Of a stretch of 36,227 nucleotides of DNA, positions 33,277 through 36,227 are shown one piece after another (position 1 is the stretch's first letter; each line of letters opens with the position of its first letter). The notes beneath the pieces were generated by a model. The model made no database searches. It saw only the letters and a list, made by a program, of their open reading frames with translations, and had not been told where the DNA came from. The stretch is from Rhodospirillales bacterium (GTDB lineage Bacteria > Pseudomonadota > Alphaproteobacteria > Reyranellales > Reyranellaceae), in the NCBI GenBank assembly GCA_947469635.1, contig CANIRG010000008.1, positions 1-36,227 on the forward strand. The letters are read 5' to 3'. The translations under genes and the position numbers were made by a program.

Positions 33277-34062
33277 CTAAGCGGCGGCCTGCTCGATTTG
33301 CAGCAGGTTCATCAGCTGGACGACATAGGCCGCGACCTTCGGATGCTGCCGGCGGCGCATCGGATTGTCGCGATCCGCGATATCGACGGTGATTTCCTCG
33401 ATGATGCGACCAGGGCGCTGGCTCATCACCAGGATGCGATCCGACAGCGCCACCGCCTCGATCAGGTCATGGGTGATGAACAAGGCGGTCTTGCCGGTAT
33501 CGGCAAGCGTGCGGCCGAGATCCTGCTGCAGCACCATCTTGGTCTGCGCGTCGAGCGCGGAGAAAGGCTCATCCATCAGCAGCACGCTGGGATCGACGGC
33601 CAGCGTGCGGGCAAGCGCCGCCCGCTGGCGCATGCCGCCCGACAGCTGATGGGGATAGTGGTGGACGAAATCCGGCAACCGGCATTTGGCCAGCAACGCG
33701 AGCGCTCGGTCGCGACGCTCGCCACGCGGCACGCCCAAAATTTCCTGCCCAAGCTCGACGTTCTCGACGATCGTGCGCCACGGCAGCAGCAAATCCTTCT
33801 GCAGCATGAAGGCGACGTGGCGGTTGGGCTTGGTGACCCGCTCGCCATCGACATAGACCTCGCCCGACGAGGCCGGATCGAGGCCCGATCCCATGTTGAG
33901 CAAGGTGCTCTTGCCGCAGCCCGACGGGCCGATCAGCGAAACCACTTCGCCATCGGCAATCGACAGGCTCACGCCTTCGACGGCCACGACGACGCTGCCC
34001 TGGCGCGGATTGGCGAAGCGCTTGGTGACATCGCGGAATTCGAGGCGCGGAGTCCTGGGCAT
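33277..34062 (-). CDS. ABC importer ATPase (SsuB/TauB type)
   Basis: This 261-residue ATPase of the nitrate/sulfonate/taurine class has Walker A GPSGCGKS (45-52), Q-loop FMLQKDLLLPWRTIVENVEL, signature LSGGM (140-144), Walker B LLMDE (161-165) and H-loop ITHDLIEAVALSDR. The motif LLPW after the Q-loop is typical of this class. Start ATG 34062 lies 5 bases after the dioxygenase stop. An in-frame GTG three codons upstream, inside the dioxygenase gene, is possible. Together with the two following genes it forms a complete importer embedded within the catabolic operon. Confidence 0.94.
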   Translation of the reverse strand: MPRTPRLEFRDVTKRFANPRQGSVVVAVEGVSLSIADGEVVSLIGPSGCGKSTLLNMGSGLDPASSGEVYVDGERVTKPNRHVAFMLQKDLLLPWRTIVENVELGQEILGVPRGERRDRALALLAKCRLPDFVHHYPHQLSGGMRQRAALARTLAVDPSVLLMDEPFSALDAQTKMVLQQDLGRTLADTGKTALFITHDLIEAVALSDRILVMSQRPGRIIEEITVDIADRDNPMRRRQHPKVAAYVVQLMNLLQIEQAAA

Positions 34063-34067
34063 CGCCG

Positions 34068-35024
34068 TCACCCGCGCTTTGCGGGGCCGGGCGCCGGTGT
34101 CGTCGGCGCCTTCTGCCGCCGCGTGTTGCCGTCGATGCCGCCCGCGATCGCCCACTCCGCGAACATCGTCGGGCTGGGGGCAAAGTCGCGCGGCTTCCAG
34201 TTCTCCGTCAGCACATCCTCGTCGGCATAGTATTCGACCAGCGCCCCGGCCGGATTCTTGAAGTACCAGAACAGCGCCGATGAGATCGGATGCCGCCCTG
34301 GCCCGAGCTGGGTCTCCCAGCCACAACGCGAGACATGCATGCCGCCGCCGATGACCTCGTGCAGATCGCGCACCGTGAAGGCCACATGATTGAGGCCGGG
34401 CTTGGCCTCCGGCGTCTGCAGCAGGAAGAGATCGTGATGGCCGCCGCGCGGCGAGCAGCGCAGGAAGTGCCCGCGGCCGGGATAGCGATCGGAGAGGCGG
34501 AAGCCCAGCCCCTCATAGAATTCCGTGGTCTGCTCCAGCGTATGTGTGAAGAAGACGACGTGCCCGACCTCGACCGGCTCGGCACGGTCATAGACGGGGC
34601 TCGGCTGGTCGATGCGGGCCGCGTGGCCCCAGACGTTGCTCGGCGTGCCTGAAAGCTCGACGGCACGCTTGCGCGTCACGCGAAAGCCGACGCCGGTGCC
34701 GTTGGGATCGATGCAGGAAAGAGTGCCATCGCGATCGCTGAATCCCGGCTGGCCGGCCAGGGGCGCCCGCAGCGCCTCGACGTCGGCCTGAGCCGCGACT
34801 CCCCAGATCACCTCACGCAGGGTCGAGCCCGCTTCGACCGCCGGCGGCAGGGATGGATCGTCGGTCTTGCGAACTCGGATCTCGCAGCCATTGAGGCTCT
34901 CGAAATCGAGGCCGTCGGCCGGCTCGCCCACGAGGTGCAGGCCCCAGTCGAGGAAGAAGCGCTTGCACGCTGCCACATCCTCGACGCCGTAGGTGATGCG
35001 GTCGATACCTTCAATGTTGGGCAT
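34068..35024 (-). CDS. VOC-family extradiol-type ring-cleavage dioxygenase
   Basis: This 318-residue two-domain vicinal oxygen chelate protein has the layout of catechol/biphenyl-diol extradiol dioxygenases. The N-terminal module (about 5-120) starts IEGIDRITYGVEDVAACKRF. The C-terminal module (150-270) carries the probable Fe(II) ligands H155 (VGHVVFFT), H213 (LNHVAFTV) and E264 (VEYYADED), spaced much like H146/H210/E260 of BphC. H196/H197 (GGHHDLF) and Y254 (FWYFKNPAG) sit where the catalytic His and Tyr are expected. The start ATG 35024 lies 14 bases inside the Rid gene. The tail after residue 280 is an extra, probably disordered, extension (QKAPTTPAPGPAKRG). The substrate, presumably a catechol-type or hydroxylated heteroaromatic, is unknown. 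Confidence 0.88.
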   Translation of the reverse strand: MPNIEGIDRITYGVEDVAACKRFFLDWGLHLVGEPADGLDFESLNGCEIRVRKTDDPSLPPAVEAGSTLREVIWGVAAQADVEALRAPLAGQPGFSDRDGTLSCIDPNGTGVGFRVTRKRAVELSGTPSNVWGHAARIDQPSPVYDRAEPVEVGHVVFFTHTLEQTTEFYEGLGFRLSDRYPGRGHFLRCSPRGGHHDLFLLQTPEAKPGLNHVAFTVRDLHEVIGGGMHVSRCGWETQLGPGRHPISSALFWYFKNPAGALVEYYADEDVLTENWKPRDFAPSPTMFAEWAIAGGIDGNTRRQKAPTTPAPGPAKRG

Positions 35025-35421
35025 GGCGGTCCACCGTGAAATTGGCGAAGGCATCGATCTCGACCAGCAGATCGGGGAACACCAGGCCCTTGATCTCGAC
35101 CAGGGTCGAGCAGGGGAAGATGCCCTTGAAGAAGGCAGCCCGTGCCGCGTTCACCTCGTCCTTGAAGGCAATGTCGGTGAGGTAGATCACGAGCTTGTAG
35201 ATATTCTGCACGCCGCCGCCGGCCGCCTCGACCAGCTCGGCGATGCGCTGCAGGATGGCGAGCGTCTGCTTCTCGACGCTGGCGCCTCCCGTCGCGACAC
35301 CGTCCTTGCGCGCCGTGACGCCCGACAGGACGATCTCGTTGCCGACCACGAGGCAGTTCGACCAGGTCGCCTTCGGCGGCTCGGCCGTCGCCGGCACGGA
35401 CACTTTATGGAAGGCGTTCAC
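35011..35421 (-). CDS. Rid-family (YjgF/YER057c/UK114) protein without the canonical arginine
   Basis: This 136-residue protein has the Rid fold sequence: NCLVVGNEIVLSGVTARKDG, QTLAILQRIAELVEAAGGGV, YKLVIYLTDIAFKDEVNAAR and the C-terminal LVEIDAFANF. Archetypal RidA hydrolyses reactive enamine/imine intermediates using an arginine at about position 105 (FPARS). Here the equivalent sequence is FPCST with S105, so it belongs to an arginine-lacking subgroup and probably does not act as a generic imine deaminase. In aromatic amine pathways, 2-aminomuconate deaminases belong to the same superfamily, a possible role here. The start is GTG 35421, whose GTGA overlaps the Rieske stop (35418-35421). 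The stop overlaps the dioxygenase start by 14 bases. Confidence 0.87.
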   Translation of the reverse strand: MNAFHKVSVPATAEPPKATWSNCLVVGNEIVLSGVTARKDGVATGGASVEKQTLAILQRIAELVEAAGGGVQNIYKLVIYLTDIAFKDEVNAARAAFFKGIFPCSTLVEIKGLVFPDLLVEIDAFANFTVDRHAQH

Positions 35422-36227
35422 TGCGGGATCGCATGGCCAGCGGCTTCGAGCGCCTTCAGCTGCGCCTCCGCCTTGGTCCGGAACACGCGCCGCAGCCGGG
35501 CGACGCCCATATCGTGCTGGTAGAGGTTCTCGCGCAGGAAGGCATCGGGCTCGAACTGCTCCAGCATGACGCGGTCCTGCTCCAGCACCGCCCAGTGCCG
35601 CGCCTCCAACCGGTTCTTGTAGAGGAAGCGCCAGGTGTCGCGCTGCCAGCCCTCGACCTTGCGGCAACGCCAGTGGAAGACGGCGGCGCGCTTCTCGTCG
35701 ATCGGCGTGTAGATGCCGATGATATGGAAGTTGCCGCCAGGCCCGCCGGTCGCGGGATAGGGAATCTCCAGGCGCAGCCAGTGCGCGCCGGTGTCGCAAA
35801 ACTCCGTCCAGTCGAAGTTGACGTTGCGCTGGCCCTGCTTCTCGAACACGAAGCCCGCCTCGGTGTCGCGGACCTGGAAGGTCGCAGTGGTGTCGCCGAA
35901 CGACATGGAATGCGACTGCCGGTGCAGGAACGTTCCGTGCATCGGGTCCATGACATTGTCGTAGACGTAGCGATAGTCGCCGCCCCATTCGCAGTAGCAG
36001 AGGAAGGAGCTGAACTCGGGCGAGGTGAGCTGCTCCGGCACCTGCAGCTCGATCGGCTCGGGATGCAGCTCGTCGCCGGCATAGGCGAAGATCGCGCCGC
36101 CGATTTCCCGCGTCGGGAACGACTTCACGCACTTCTTGCCTTCGAGCCGGGAGCCCGGGCTGCCGGGCACCGACACGACCGTGCCGTCCCCGCGCACCTG
36201 CACGCCGTGATAGCCGCAGGCGATGCG
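35418..36227 (-). CDS. Rieske non-heme iron oxygenase, catalytic subunit, 5'-truncated by window edge
   Basis: The last 269 residues of a Rieske oxygenase of the phthalate/vanillate type are visible; the frame runs off the right edge. The second half of the Rieske cluster motif, ACGYHG, is encoded at about 36204-36221. The first CxH half lies outside the window. The mononuclear iron site shows as NVMDPMHGTFLH (D-x2-H-x4-H). The rest has an all-beta catalytic domain (FGDTTATFQVRDTEAGFVFE) and a C-terminal helix. Such enzymes hydroxylate or demethylate aromatic acids using electrons from a separate reductase, which is not in the window. This is the most upstream visible gene of the minus-strand catabolic operon and is coupled to the Rid gene by GTGA. 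Confidence 0.93.
   Translation of the reverse strand, partial: RIACGYHGVQVRGDGTVVSVPGSPGSRLEGKKCVKSFPTREIGGAIFAYAGDELHPEPIELQVPEQLTSPEFSSFLCYCEWGGDYRYVYDNVMDPMHGTFLHRQSHSMSFGDTTATFQVRDTEAGFVFEKQGQRNVNFDWTEFCDTGAHWLRLEIPYPATGGPGGNFHIIGIYTPIDEKRAAVFHWRCRKVEGWQRDTWRFLYKNRLEARHWAVLEQDRVMLEQFEPDAFLRENLYQHDMGVARLRRVFRTKAEAQLKALEAAGHAIPQ

Overview
The window is a GC-rich chromosomal segment, most likely from an alphaproteobacterium of the Rhodospirillales/Reyranella or Hyphomicrobiales type. This is inferred from codon use, the CCA-encoded tRNA-Ser, Bug-type binding proteins and the density of ABC importers; no 16S or marker phylogeny could be run. Coding density is very high. No transposase, integrase, CRISPR array or rRNA is visible. 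All genes look intact except two cut by the window edges: lepA on the left and a Rieske oxygenase on the right.

Layout. (1) 1-1793: the 3' two thirds of lepA, a small membrane protein on the opposite strand, and tRNA-Ser(GGA). (2) 1842-8128: a divergent IlvD/Edd-family dehydratase (-), then an NtaA/SnaA/DszA-type flavin monooxygenase and a DUF1800/DUF1501 pair (+). (3) 8121-17394 (-): one translationally coupled operon encoding a fused HyuA-HyuB hydantoinase/oxoprolinase followed by a complete dipeptide/oligopeptide-type ABC importer (binding protein, two permeases, two ATPases). (4) 17511-23967 (+), divergent from (3): a complete polyamine-type (PotABCD-like) importer followed directly by both subunits of an N,N-dimethylformamidase-like iron amidohydrolase. 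(5) 23954-27124: an orphan family-5 binding protein and an esterase-like hydrolase (-), with a divergent GntR/FCD regulator (+). (6) 27096-36227 (-): a catabolic cluster. In transcription order it encodes a Rieske oxygenase (partial), a Rid protein, an extradiol-type ring-cleavage dioxygenase, an SsuB/SsuA/SsuC-type importer, an SDR dehydrogenase, an IclR regulator, a bicupin, an alpha/beta hydrolase and a Bug binding protein.

The recurring theme is import plus hydrolysis or oxidation of small organic, often amide- or nitrogen-containing, compounds. Regions 3 and 4 each pair a dedicated ABC importer with an amide-bond hydrolase. Region 6 pairs an importer with what looks like an aromatic ring oxidation and cleavage route. 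Most genes inside each operon overlap by 1-4 bases (ATGA, GTGA or TGATG), which implies translational coupling. The most interesting unit is region 4: the large subunit keeps the residues expected for the unusual two-tyrosine, one-carboxylate iron site of dimethylformamidase, but is tied to a polyamine-type transporter, so its natural substrate may not be dimethylformamide.
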